Part shown: positions 23,298 through 32,210 of the stretch, piece after piece
Layout of the letters: every line of letters starts with the position of its first letter
Numbering within the stretch: the stretch's first letter is position 1
NCBI RefSeq assembly: GCF_004000765.1
Contig: NZ_BILW01000053.1
Location: forward strand, 1-35,546
DNA: 35,546 bases
Direction: 5' to 3'
Source of the DNA: Paenibacillus chondroitinus NBRC 15376
Lineage (GTDB): Bacteria > Bacillota > Bacilli > Paenibacillales > NBRC-103111
Translations under genes and position numbers: made by a program
Notes under the pieces: generated by a model
Told to the model about the DNA's origin: nothing
Database searches by the model: none
Seen by the model: only the letters and a program-made list of their open reading frames with translations

Positions 23298-24053
23298 ATG
23301 CTCTATTTGATCAAAATCGCCTACACGTTATTGTTTCCCCCAGGGATTGTTATTCTGCTGCTCTTCTGCATCGCCTTATGGCTGCAGCAAAAAAAAGAGT
23401 ACATAGGTACTCTCCTTATCGGGTTGGCCGCCATTCTCTTGTACGTTTGCTCCATGCCCTATTTCAGTAACGAGCTCCTAAATTCAATCGAGCGAAGATA
23501 CACCCCACCGGCTCAGGTGAGCGGTGATGTGATTGTCATGTTGACAGGCGGCGCGACGCTTGACACACCAGACCCTTTAACCAAAGGCGAAGGATATTTG
23601 ACAGGGAACACAGCTGCCCGTGTGCTGACCATAGCGGAGCTGTATCGCAGCATGAAGCTGCCCATTCTCCTCTCGGGTGGACAGGTTTTCACGGACTCCG
23701 GCAATGAATCGCAAATTTCCAAACGTCATCTTATCGCACTCGGCGTTCCTGAAGCTTCTATTTTTCTGGACGATACGAGCCGCAACACGGAAGAAAATGC
23801 GCTGCATACCCAAGCTATGCTAACCACAAATGGCTGGCAGCACCCTATTCTCGTGACTTCTGCCTTCCATATGGCCCGCTCCGTCAAGCAGTTTCAAAAG
23901 CTTAAGGTGGATGTAATCCCTTATCCGACCGACTATATTTCGCAGGGGCAGCAGACGCTTAGCATAAGTAAATTCATTCCCTCTTCCAGCGGATTGTCCA
24001 ATACTTCAATTGCGTTGAAAGAGTACTTAGGGTTATTAGCGGCTAAGAATTAA
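23298..24053 (+). CDS. ElyC/SanA/YdcF-family (DUF218) membrane protein
   Basis: A 251-residue protein with two N-terminal transmembrane helices (about residues 8-29 and 36-54) followed by a DUF218 domain. Visible motifs are DVIVMLTGGATLD (about 76-88), the polar-helix motif RVLTIAELYR and LLSGGQ. TSRNTEENALHTQAML and LVTSAFHMARSVKQFQK follow in the usual order, and the TSAFHMxR motif is diagnostic. E. coli ElyC affects envelope polysaccharide and undecaprenyl-phosphate lipid carrier metabolism; the Gram-positive relatives are uncharacterised. The ribosome site AGAAAGGA is 13 bases from ATG, wider than usual. The last 18 bases overlap the 3' end of the convergent SGNH gene. Confidence 0.87.
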   Translation: MLYLIKIAYTLLFPPGIVILLLFCIALWLQQKKEYIGTLLIGLAAILLYVCSMPYFSNELLNSIERRYTPPAQVSGDVIVMLTGGATLDTPDPLTKGEGYLTGNTAARVLTIAELYRSMKLPILLSGGQVFTDSGNESQISKRHLIALGVPEASIFLDDTSRNTEENALHTQAMLTTNGWQHPILVTSAFHMARSVKQFQKLKVDVIPYPTDYISQGQQTLSISKFIPSSSGLSNTSIALKEYLGLLAAKN

Positions 24054-25016
24054 CTTTTCCTGTATATGACTAGCCATAATTTTATTTCCTTCAGCGTTTG
24101 GATGCAGGTGGTCTGGCAGGCGGGCCACATAGGCTTCACCAAAAATATCCAGACCATCTACATAAGCAAGATTTGTATCCCCGTAAAAAGTTAAAAGATT
24201 CACCGCTTCCTGAATTTCATTCCTCATAGTAACCAGGTTCATTCCCACTAAGTTTTCACTTGTTTCCCTGTGCGGGCAATAAATAGGAGAAATTAAAAAC
24301 AGGGGCGTGCTCCGATGCTTTTCGCGAATAATCGATACCATGCCAACAATGGCAGACCGAAATGTTCGGATATTTAAAGTGTTACCTCCCATCACATTAA
24401 TGCCGAGGCACATGGAAATAATGTCAGCGGGAAGGTCGCGGATGATGCGAGCGATCATTGGTTCCAAATGACATTGTCCCGCATATCCCATACAGGTTAC
24501 GTCCCAACCTTTGTTGCGTGCTACGATTGCCGGCCAAGTCAGAGCGGGGCTTTCTGCTGATCGGCATTGCGTAATCGAACTTCCATAAGTAATCCAGCGG
24601 GGTTGATTGCTGGGCAAGGGAGCCGCCGATGCTCCATCATCGACTTTTAGTGCTTTCACAATAACAGCTGCTTCTTGTGACAGATAAACTTCAATCCTCT
24701 TCATGCTGCCTCTTAAGTTTGTAAATAAACAAATTTCCTCTCCTGCGAGAAGCGTTTTGGTATCAACGAGTTCATCTTCAATCACGATGTCAAACCGTAT
24801 TTCTTTATCCGTTCTTGCGACATGGAGCTCCACTGAAGTAGAGTCGCTTATAAAAGCAACTCTAACACCCGCGGTTTCCCCTGCCGTCTCGACTAATTTT
24901 GATGCGAATAATCCGAGCTGATCATATGGCAAGCGCCATGGCCGGTGTCCAGTATCCGTCGTTTCTATTGAAACGGCTCCCCGAAACCATTGTTTATTTA
25001 GTTCAATCGTTTGCAT
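24036..25016 (-). CDS. SGNH/GDSL-family hydrolase with N-terminal beta domain
   Basis: A 326-residue probable carbohydrate or glycan esterase. Residues 1-130 form a beta-rich domain and the rest is an SGNH fold. Block I reads YGSSITQC (Ser147 nucleophile; the usual GDS Asp is Ser), block II is GYAGQCHLEP and block III is CLGINVMGG. Block V is PDHLHPNAEGN with the catalytic Asp-x-x-His. This fits the SGNH subgroup whose N-terminal domain precedes a GSS-type block I. No signal peptide is visible. ATG 25016 follows AGAGGTG with a 9-base gap. A terminator separates it from the sulfatase gene upstream, so it is a separate unit, perhaps removing acyl groups from the same glycan. Confidence 0.85.
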   Translation of the reverse strand: MQTIELNKQWFRGAVSIETTDTGHRPWRLPYDQLGLFASKLVETAGETAGVRVAFISDSTSVELHVARTDKEIRFDIVIEDELVDTKTLLAGEEICLFTNLRGSMKRIEVYLSQEAAVIVKALKVDDGASAAPLPSNQPRWITYGSSITQCRSAESPALTWPAIVARNKGWDVTCMGYAGQCHLEPMIARIIRDLPADIISMCLGINVMGGNTLNIRTFRSAIVGMVSIIREKHRSTPLFLISPIYCPHRETSENLVGMNLVTMRNEIQEAVNLLTFYGDTNLAYVDGLDIFGEAYVARLPDHLHPNAEGNKIMASHIQEKLILSR

Positions 25017-25090
25017 GCTTCCATTCACCTCTTTATAAATAGGCAAGACAGGAATTCCTACTCTGCCAATGTGGGGGAGATTACTATATA

Positions 25091-25158
25091 TGGGAACTGT
25101 GGGACGTTATTACGGCTAAAACCTCACCATATTGACACTTTTGACCCTCTAGTTCCCA
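25091..25158. repeat. Short inverted-repeat element with GGGAACT/AGTTCCC ends
   Basis: TGGGAACT (25091-25098) and AGTTCCCA (25151-25158) are perfect inverted copies 52 bases apart in the spacer between the SGNH and sulfatase genes. Similar GGAACT/AGTTCC termini bound the nested palindrome at 9402-9583, suggesting two members of one dispersed family. Confidence 0.5.
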
Positions 25159-25226
25159 CTGTGCAAGACAGTTGGGTATCCGCGCGAAACAGCCGGGAAA
25201 CGCCACTCCAAAAGCATGATTAAAAC

Positions 25227-25253
25227 AAAAAGTCGCGATTTCCGCGACTTTTT
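25227..25253 (-). terminator. Terminator of the sulfatase/transport operon
   Basis: AAAAAGTCGCG (25227-25237) and CGCGACTTTTT (25243-25253) form a perfect 11-bp stem with a 5-base loop and a T-tract on both strands. It lies 10 bases after the sulfatase stop. Confidence 0.9.
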
Positions 25254-25262
25254 ATACAATCA

Positions 25263-26729
25263 TCAAGCCAACGGTGCAACAGGATTTACCGGTTTATCCT
25301 GCAAAATATCGCCGCTCTCTTGCATCCACGAAGCCATTTCGGAGGCAAGCCGTTCAATAACCCTGGCATTTGCAGGATCTGCCGACACATCTTGCGTTTC
25401 CCAAGGATCACTTAGTAGATCGAACAATTGGATGCGTTCCGTTCCTGTGTTCGTTTCAGGAGAGTGATAATAACGAATCAGTTTCCATCTGCCATCCGTT
25501 ACCATCCGCTGGACATCTCGATAAACCGCGCCCACGATATTGCGAATACCGTCACTTTCCCCTGCAAAGATAGGACATAGACTAATACCTTCCGTCTCCT
25601 CCGGCAGCTCGACGCCGCATAGGCCGGCAACGGTAGGAAAAATATCGATATTGCTTGCCAGCGCAAGCTCCTGCTTGCCCTCCGGCACCCCTGGCCCCCT
25701 GAATATAAGCGGGATTCGCACACTGTGATCGTATAGGTTTTGTTTGCCCATCAGTCCGTGTTGCCCAACCGCCAAGCCATGGTCGGCGGTATACACGAAC
25801 AGCGTATCGTCAAAGATGCCCTTAGCCTTCAGCGCTTCGACGACTCTGCCGATTTGTGCGTCCAAATGGCTAATCATGGCATAATAATCAGCGATATGGC
25901 CACGAATCTCGCCTTCGTCCCTCGGCCATTGGGCAAGCTTCTCGTCCCTAACCCTCATATCGCCAGTATCGAATGGATGCTCCCGCACAAAGTTCGGAGG
26001 CAGCTGAATATCGGATTTGTCGTACATGCTGGCATACGGCTCCGGCGCGGTTCGTGGATCATGTGGCGCTGTATAAGCCACATACAGGAAAAACGGCTGA
26101 TCCACCTGGTAATTCTCAATAAAGTTGACGGCAGCATCCGTAAACAGCTCTGTTGAGAACGTATGTTCCATATATTCATTTTCCTTAGGATAAACCCCGG
26201 TCACGTCGTAGTCGTACACAGGAACACTCGTATGCTCGCTCATACCGTGAAACGCCAGCTTATCCCCTCCCCCGAAACTTCGGGCGAAGCTTGCTTTGTC
26301 GTTATGCCATTTGCCGATGGCATGCGTCAGGTAACCGACATCCTGCATCGTTTGCGGCATGAGCCGAACATCCGGACGAATCACGCTCGAATGCTCCCGG
26401 TTCTTCATGTCTTTACCGATCATCGCCCGAAAGATCGGGATGCCCGTATGCATACACGCTCTGCTTGGCGCGCAAACCGCTCCACTAAGGCCGCCGAATA
26501 TACGCGTGTTACGGCATGATGTCCCGTCGGCGGCCAACGAATCCAATACCGGCGTCTGCACCGTTTCATTACCGAACGCGCCAATTGCTTCGCCACGATG
26601 ATCGTCCGCTATGATAAACACAACATTAGGTTTACCTGGTGAAGGTTTGCCGGTTGAAGGTTTACCGGGTAAAGGTTTACCGGGTGAAGATCCTTCAGAC
26701 GAAAGCTTCTTCGTATTCTTTTCTTTCAT
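25263..26729 (-). CDS. Sulfatase (formylglycine-type, cytoplasmic)
   Basis: A 488-residue type I sulfatase of the alkaline-phosphatase superfamily. NVVFIIADDHRGEAIG (35-50) holds the metal-binding Asp42/Asp43. CAPSRACMHTG has Cys86 in the C-x-P-S-R motif that must be oxidised to formylglycine. YTADHGLAVGQHG and GKQNLYDHSVRIPLI carry the remaining metal and substrate residues. There is no signal peptide; instead four PGKP-like repeats (about 16-34) come from a 15-bp DNA repeat. The ATG is 6 bases after GAGG. It is last in the operon after an Lpl-type transporter, so it likely desulfates an imported saccharide. No maturase gene is in the window. Confidence 0.92.
   Translation of the reverse strand: MKEKNTKKLSSEGSSPGKPLPGKPSTGKPSPGKPNVVFIIADDHRGEAIGAFGNETVQTPVLDSLAADGTSCRNTRIFGGLSGAVCAPSRACMHTGIPIFRAMIGKDMKNREHSSVIRPDVRLMPQTMQDVGYLTHAIGKWHNDKASFARSFGGGDKLAFHGMSEHTSVPVYDYDVTGVYPKENEYMEHTFSTELFTDAAVNFIENYQVDQPFFLYVAYTAPHDPRTAPEPYASMYDKSDIQLPPNFVREHPFDTGDMRVRDEKLAQWPRDEGEIRGHIADYYAMISHLDAQIGRVVEALKAKGIFDDTLFVYTADHGLAVGQHGLMGKQNLYDHSVRIPLIFRGPGVPEGKQELALASNIDIFPTVAGLCGVELPEETEGISLCPIFAGESDGIRNIVGAVYRDVQRMVTDGRWKLIRYYHSPETNTGTERIQLFDLLSDPWETQDVSADPANARVIERLASEMASWMQESGDILQDKPVNPVAPLA
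26629..26688. repeat. Four 15-bp tandem repeats inside the sulfatase 5' end
   Basis: GGTTTACCTGGTGAA (26629-26643) and three close variants follow head to tail to 26688. They encode PGKP-type repeats just before the catalytic domain. A 15-bp period keeps the frame, so unit number can vary without disrupting the enzyme. Confidence 0.85.
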
Positions 26730-26772
26730 CTTCTACCTCACTCTCACGGGACAGATTTGATTCCGAGCTTGC

Positions 26773-28416
26773 TTACTTTTTTGATTTATACTGGGTGTAG
26801 GCTTGCTGATAGATTTCCAAGTAGCGTTTAATGTTCATTTTGTCCAAAGTGCTCAAGTAGTTGTTCCACTCTTTATCAATGTCCAGCGACCCTGTAACCG
26901 TTTTTGCAAAAAATTCCGTTCTGTAGTCCGTAAGCGTCTTCTCAATCGTAGAAAGCTCTTCCGCTTGTTCGTTGGTGAAGAACAGTGGCGGTACAATTTT
27001 GCTCGGATCGGTGGCATAGGGCTCGTATTTTTTCGTCTCATTATACAAAATAAGTTCAAGCGAATTTTTCGGATCCGCTACTACGCTTAATCGCAAATCG
27101 TTTGTTCGCAGCGACGGCCCCGCCTGTGCCCAGTGGATGTTTTGCAGTTTGCCGAACGTGGCAACCGGTTTCCATTTTGCCGGCTTCCCGTTAATGCCAA
27201 GCTCACCTTGCGCCGGACGCACCCACTCCTGATCAGGACGGCCCTGCGTACTGCGCAGTGTCGCTTCTTCTGAAAGCAGCAAGTCAGCCATACGGAATGC
27301 GGCAGCGGGATTTTTCGCCTTATTGGTAACGACGTATTGACCGGTAGATACCGCATATGGATTGTACGCCGTTGAGCGTATACCTGACGGCCCTTTGAGT
27401 GGCGGTACGGAGACGTAGTCTTTGAATCTCGGGTTATCGACATCGACAAATACCGTTTGGTTTTGTGAGGCAATAGCTCCTGCGATTGGGATCTCCGGGT
27501 TCATTCCCATTTGTTTCAACTGGTTCCTATCCTGTGTAAACGTTTGCGGAGAAATTAAACCTTCAGCAAACAGCTTATGAAGATACGTCAGAGCTTCCTT
27601 CCATTCCGGTTGATTATAGGCAACTTGAACTTTTCCATCCTTAACAAAGCGCAGGTTGAAATCCTTCTCGATAAACGGACTGGTCAGAAAAAGGTCCAAC
27701 GTCGAGGAGGGGCCATTCGTAGCACCGACAAGCGGGATTTCATCTGCTTTACCGTTTCCATTAGGGTCTTTTTCTTTAAAAGCTTTAAGCACTTGATAAA
27801 ACTCTTCCGTCGTTTCCGGCATTTTTAATCCAAGTTTATCTAGCCATGGTTGATAAATCCACATTTTTTGACCAAGCGAGCAGTGGTAGCAATCATTAAC
27901 TTGAGGAACCGAATAAATTTTGCCATCCGGCATCGTAATCAAATCTTTGACATAGGTCACCTGCTCGAACATCTTCTTCATTTCCACGCCGTATTTATCA
28001 ATATACGGATTCAGCGGGATGAACACGCCATCCTTACCGTAAATGGACTGCTGAATCGGCGATACGCTCATATTAAGCAGCACGTCCGGATAATCCCCGC
28101 TTGCGAGTGAAACGTTAAGCTTCTCTGCAAATGTTTTTTCAGGAGCGACTTCCCAATCGATATGAATGTTCGTTTTCTCCTCCAGCCACTTGGTGAACTC
28201 GTTCGTTGCAAAGTTTTCGACAATGCTGGAGCCTTTGACCATGACCTTAAGCGTCGTCTTTTCTTTCGTGATCGGGAATTCGCCCGCTGGCGTCACTTGA
28301 TCGTCCATACTTGCTTCCGTCTTTTGGGCAGTATCATTGGGTCCGCTGTCCGCACATGCGCTTAGAAGCGCTAGAGATGCCGTAATCGCTACTAATGCCG
28401 TTAAACCTTTTTTCAT
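26773..28416 (-). CDS. Extracellular solute-binding lipoprotein (LplA-like)
   Basis: A 547-residue substrate-binding lipoprotein of a carbohydrate ABC transporter. A lipoprotein signal peptide ends in LLSAC, with Cys21 as the lipidated residue. After a polar linker the family-1 solute-binding fold follows (TTLKVMVKGSSIVENF, FTKWLEEKTNIHIDWE, SGDYPDVLLN). ATG 28416 is 7 bases after AAGGGGG; longer in-frame versions would place the signal peptide internally. It belongs with the two permeases immediately upstream (13-base gap). The size and type match LplA/YtcQ-like proteins of Paenibacillus, which import oligosaccharides. No ATPase gene is present; such systems usually share an MsmK-like ATPase encoded elsewhere. 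Confidence 0.92.
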   Translation of the reverse strand: MKKGLTALVAITASLALLSACADSGPNDTAQKTEASMDDQVTPAGEFPITKEKTTLKVMVKGSSIVENFATNEFTKWLEEKTNIHIDWEVAPEKTFAEKLNVSLASGDYPDVLLNMSVSPIQQSIYGKDGVFIPLNPYIDKYGVEMKKMFEQVTYVKDLITMPDGKIYSVPQVNDCYHCSLGQKMWIYQPWLDKLGLKMPETTEEFYQVLKAFKEKDPNGNGKADEIPLVGATNGPSSTLDLFLTSPFIEKDFNLRFVKDGKVQVAYNQPEWKEALTYLHKLFAEGLISPQTFTQDRNQLKQMGMNPEIPIAGAIASQNQTVFVDVDNPRFKDYVSVPPLKGPSGIRSTAYNPYAVSTGQYVVTNKAKNPAAAFRMADLLLSEEATLRSTQGRPDQEWVRPAQGELGINGKPAKWKPVATFGKLQNIHWAQAGPSLRTNDLRLSVVADPKNSLELILYNETKKYEPYATDPSKIVPPLFFTNEQAEELSTIEKTLTDYRTEFFAKTVTGSLDIDKEWNNYLSTLDKMNIKRYLEIYQQAYTQYKSKK

Positions 28417-28429
28417 GTAAAAGCCCCCT

Positions 28430-29323
28430 TTATCCTTTGAGTGATCCAATCATCATGCCTTTGACAAAATGCTTTTGTATGAATGGATAGATGATTAGCA
28501 CGGGCAGCGTAGACACGACAATAAGGGAAAACTTCAAAAGCTCCCGCAGGCCATCCCTTGCTGCTTGATCCGCAACGTCAGTGATCATCGACGCATCCAC
28601 CTCGTTTTGCACCAAAATATCCCTTAATACCAATTGAATTGGGTACAGCTCCTGATGTTTTAAATAAAGCAGCGCGTTAAAATATTGGTTCCAATGTCCC
28701 ACGGCATAAAACAAGGAAATGACAGCAATGATCGGACCTGACAAAGGAATCACGATTTTCCGCACAAACGTAAAATCACTGCATCCATCCATTTGAGCGG
28801 CTTCAAGCAATTCTTCCGGAATGGTCGTTTGGAAATACGTGCGGGCAATAATCATATTCATTACGGCAAGCGCTCCCGGAATAAGTAAAGACCACCTTGT
28901 GTCGATCATACCGAGCTCTTTCACAACCAGATAAGACGGTATCAATCCGCCTGAAAACATCATGGTGAATACAAACAAGGCCATTATGGCATTACGTGGC
29001 ATAAAATCTTTTCTTGAAAGCGGATAAGCCGCAATAAGGGTAAAAAGCACATTAATCGTCGTTCCCACTACCGTATAAAAGACCGAATTCAAAAAGCTCG
29101 ACATAATTAAACGATGCTTAAATACCGCCTCATAACCCGCTAGCGTCGGCTCAACCGGATACAACCAGACTCTGCCGGAAATAACCGCTGTGGATGAGCT
29201 GAAGGAAGCACTGACAATGTACACCAGAGGATAAAGAATCGTAATCGTAAAAATGAATAGAATGATGTAATTCAGGATTGTAAAAAGCCTGTCATCCGCA
29301 GTTTCTTGTATGCGTCCTGTCAT
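28430..29323 (-). CDS. Carbohydrate ABC transporter permease (LplC/YtcP-like)
   Basis: A 297-residue inner-membrane permease of the MalG/LplC class with six transmembrane helices. The cytoplasmic EAA loop that contacts the ATPase is EAAQMDGCSDFTFVRKIVIP (about residues 173-192), and the protein ends KGMMIGSLKG, common in LplC-like permeases. It starts 15 bases after the LplB-like stop and is followed 13 bases later by the binding-protein gene, so all three are co-transcribed. Confidence 0.93.
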   Translation of the reverse strand: MTGRIQETADDRLFTILNYIILFIFTITILYPLVYIVSASFSSSTAVISGRVWLYPVEPTLAGYEAVFKHRLIMSSFLNSVFYTVVGTTINVLFTLIAAYPLSRKDFMPRNAIMALFVFTMMFSGGLIPSYLVVKELGMIDTRWSLLIPGALAVMNMIIARTYFQTTIPEELLEAAQMDGCSDFTFVRKIVIPLSGPIIAVISLFYAVGHWNQYFNALLYLKHQELYPIQLVLRDILVQNEVDASMITDVADQAARDGLRELLKFSLIVVSTLPVLIIYPFIQKHFVKGMMIGSLKG

Positions 29324-29338
29324 CGATGCGCCTCCTTA

Positions 29339-30313
29339 TTACCACAGACTCGTTTGTCCCAACTTTCTGGCTAGCCGATTGACGAGAACCAGTAGAAGCA
29401 AATTAATAACTGATTTGAACAATCCAATGGCAGATGAGTAGGAATAATTAATGGCTGTTGATGCCAAACCAACTTTGTACACGAAGGTATCAATGACCTC
29501 AGATGAGCTCATATTCAGCGGATTCTGCATCAGCAATACCTTCTCGAAGCCTATGTCCAACACATGGCCGGTGTTCATGATCAGCAAAATAACGGCAACC
29601 GGCATAATACCCGGCAGGTCAACATGCCACATTCGCTGCACTTTATTGGCTCCATCCACAACCGCTGCCTCGTGCAGCGAAGGATCTACAGCTGCAAGCG
29701 CTGCCAAATAGATGATGCAGGAAAAACCAACATTTTGCCAAATCCCCGACCAAACAAATACGTGTGAAAACCATTCAGGTATGCCCATGAAATTGATTGC
29801 CGGCAAGCCGAAATACTTCATAATTGTTTGAACCAAGCCAACCCGGGGGTCCATCATTTGCAGAATGATACCCACCATAACAACTACGGAAATAAAATGC
29901 GGCGCATAGGTAATCATCTGTACGGTTTTCTTAAAGAAACGAGCGTTTACGTAATTCAAGGAAAGCGCCAGAATGATGGGGAACGGGAACCCCGCAAGCA
30001 AACTGTACAGGCTGAGAACGATTGTATTTTTCATAATCCGAACAAACTCATACGAATGGAAAAAACGATCGAAATGCTTCAGACCTACCCATTCGCTGCC
30101 CCATACCCCTTTCGTCGGGATATAATTTTTGAACGCAATCAAAGCCCCGTACATCGGCACATACTTGAATATGAGCAAATAAATTATCGGCAGCAGCATA
30201 AGCAGGTAGAGCTGCCAATGGCTGGATGCGTTCTTTTTCAGTCTAGACAAGTAATTTTCCTTTTTACCGACAGTTACAGACAATGTATGGCTCTTGCTAG
30301 CGGAAACCTCCAT
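29339..30313 (-). CDS. Carbohydrate ABC transporter permease (LplB-like)
   Basis: A 324-residue permease of the MalF/LplB class. A basic N-terminal cytoplasmic segment (about 1-30) precedes six transmembrane helices. LLLPIIYLLIFKYVPMYG marks the first, and the EAA loop is HEAAVVDGANKVQRMWHVDL (about residues 199-218). ATG 30313 was chosen because GGAGGGAGGG lies 4 bases upstream; an upstream ATG at 30355 lacks such a site. The 94-base gap after the histidine-kinase gene is the largest in the operon; I see no terminator in it, and a separate promoter there cannot be excluded. Confidence 0.92.
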   Translation of the reverse strand: MEVSASKSHTLSVTVGKKENYLSRLKKNASSHWQLYLLMLLPIIYLLIFKYVPMYGALIAFKNYIPTKGVWGSEWVGLKHFDRFFHSYEFVRIMKNTIVLSLYSLLAGFPFPIILALSLNYVNARFFKKTVQMITYAPHFISVVVMVGIILQMMDPRVGLVQTIMKYFGLPAINFMGIPEWFSHVFVWSGIWQNVGFSCIIYLAALAAVDPSLHEAAVVDGANKVQRMWHVDLPGIMPVAVILLIMNTGHVLDIGFEKVLLMQNPLNMSSSEVIDTFVYKVGLASTAINYSYSSAIGLFKSVINLLLLVLVNRLARKLGQTSLW

Positions 30314-30407
30314 AAATCCCTCCCTCCTCGATGTCCATGACTCGGTATGTTTCATGCCTTTCGATATGTAGCATACAGAAAAAAGGACGGCCGAGCATTG
30401 TGCTGTT

Positions 30408-32210
30408 TTATACTGGCATGACTTTTTTTGTGCTGGACGGCATCCGAATCGTAACCTTTGTACCCACGCCTAGCTCACTTTGTATAGAAAGGCCGTACTG
30501 TTGTCCGAACACCATTTGAATCCGGTTATGCACATTAAGCAGCCCGATGCTGCCTTCGAATGTGGGTTGTGCATTCAGCAGCCTCTCCTCTTTGCTGTTC
30601 AGAAATCGTGTGTTTAATTGTAAAAGGGAATCCGCATCAATACCGCAGCCATTATCTTCTACCGTGACGTAAAGACTCTCGGCATCCTTCCAAGCGTCAA
30701 TAATAATCGTGTGAGCATCCTCGATCCCTTCGGGAAATGCATGCTTGAATACGTTTTCGACCAAGGGCTGCAGTGTCAAACGGACCATACTGTCCAGCAA
30801 ATAATCTGCGCTTATTCGAACATCGATTTCAAACTCTCGTTGGTTGCGGTATTTCATAATGGACATAAAATACAGAATGTGTTTAAGCTCGTTGGCAACC
30901 GTAATTTTCTCCAAATCGGTGCGTATGGAATAGCGCAGCATATAGGACAGAGAGCGAACGATGTCTTTAATCTCGTTTGATTTCTGGATAACGGCGTAAC
31001 AAATAATAATTTCCAATGTGTTGTACAAGAAATGAGGATTAATCTGTAATTGCAGGGATTGGAATTCGGCCAGCTGCCGTTTCATTAAATTGTCCTGGTT
31101 GCGCAGCTCCGTCTCGTAAACCCGCTCGACTAGTTCTTCCAGTCGGGTAACCATCGTATTGTAGCTGGTAATAAGCTGATCCATCTCATCACGGCTTCCC
31201 GTCAGAGGTACTCGGGTCCAGTGGCCTTTGGCCGTCTGACGCATCCCATTTTCCAGAAGCCGAACTGGACGCACAATCGATTGTCCGAAACGATAGGCTA
31301 GAAATAAGGCCAATATCAAAGTAAAGATACCTACAAACAGCGTTGTTTGCCGCAGGTCTGAAATCGGTTTGCTCTGCTCAGCAACCGACATGCTGGCCAC
31401 GAGGGTCCAGCCGGAATAGTCGGATTTCCGACTAAAGAAAACCCGCCCCGGTTCACCGGGCAACTCAAATATTTGGTCTTTATTGGCTTCAACCGTATTG
31501 AAATGCATACCGTCAAGCTGTTTGCCGATCCGGCTCGGGTCCGGATGGTATAAGATTCTCCCACGGTCGTTCACGATAAAAAAATAACCGGATTGCCCGA
31601 GTTTTATGCCCTTCCAGAGTGTGTTCAATTCCCCAATCTTCAGTTCAAAGCCCATAATGCCTTTAAATGATTTCGATGAGGTACGGTCCGCCAATTTGCG
31701 AATGAGGGTGAGATGTCCGTCCAGAAATCCGGATTCCTGAATCGTCAACTCCCCGTTGATATCATCGTTTTCCTTCATCTGTTCGATATATTCTTCAAAT
31801 CCTTTGTAATTAAAAGGAACAATATGGACATTGAAATCCGTTGCCTGAAACCCGTTATAACCGACAATGTACGTCATGGATATTTCCGGGTTGTTGATGA
31901 GAACAGGTTGAAAGACCCCCTTCATTGCAATTTCGGATGTATAAAAGCCGGAGGTCGAATTGGTTGGAAGATCCAACGCCTCTTTCACGACAGGAGAAAT
32001 TAGAATAGAAAGCGTTGCCCGCTCGTAGCTCTTCAGGAATAAATCGGTTTCATGCAACACATTATCAACAATTTGAGTCAACAGCCCTTCATATTGATTC
32101 TCCAATTCGTTGGACGACCGCCAATAACCGGTAACCCCCACCGTCACCAAGGTCAGCGCGATAATAATAACAAAGTACAGATAAACCTTGCGTACCAAAC
32201 TGTTTTTCAT
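30408..32210 (-). CDS. Sensor histidine kinase, YesM family
   Basis: A 600-residue membrane sensor. TM1 is at about 9-28, an extracellular dCache-like region spans about 35-285, TM2 about 289-308, and a HAMP domain about 305-360. The LytS/YesM-type kinase core QLQINPHFLYNTLE has the phosphorylated His at 393. The N-box-like LVENVFKHAF and G-box DNGCG follow in the ATPase domain. Its ATG overlaps the response-regulator stop by one base (TAATG). YesM/YesN pairs next to Lpl-type transporters generally sense an extracellular saccharide or its binding protein and activate the transport operon; that is inferred here from context. Confidence 0.94.
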   Translation of the reverse strand: MKNSLVRKVYLYFVIIIALTLVTVGVTGYWRSSNELENQYEGLLTQIVDNVLHETDLFLKSYERATLSILISPVVKEALDLPTNSTSGFYTSEIAMKGVFQPVLINNPEISMTYIVGYNGFQATDFNVHIVPFNYKGFEEYIEQMKENDDINGELTIQESGFLDGHLTLIRKLADRTSSKSFKGIMGFELKIGELNTLWKGIKLGQSGYFFIVNDRGRILYHPDPSRIGKQLDGMHFNTVEANKDQIFELPGEPGRVFFSRKSDYSGWTLVASMSVAEQSKPISDLRQTTLFVGIFTLILALFLAYRFGQSIVRPVRLLENGMRQTAKGHWTRVPLTGSRDEMDQLITSYNTMVTRLEELVERVYETELRNQDNLMKRQLAEFQSLQLQINPHFLYNTLEIIICYAVIQKSNEIKDIVRSLSYMLRYSIRTDLEKITVANELKHILYFMSIMKYRNQREFEIDVRISADYLLDSMVRLTLQPLVENVFKHAFPEGIEDAHTIIIDAWKDAESLYVTVEDNGCGIDADSLLQLNTRFLNSKEERLLNAQPTFEGSIGLLNVHNRIQMVFGQQYGLSIQSELGVGTKVTIRMPSSTKKVMPV

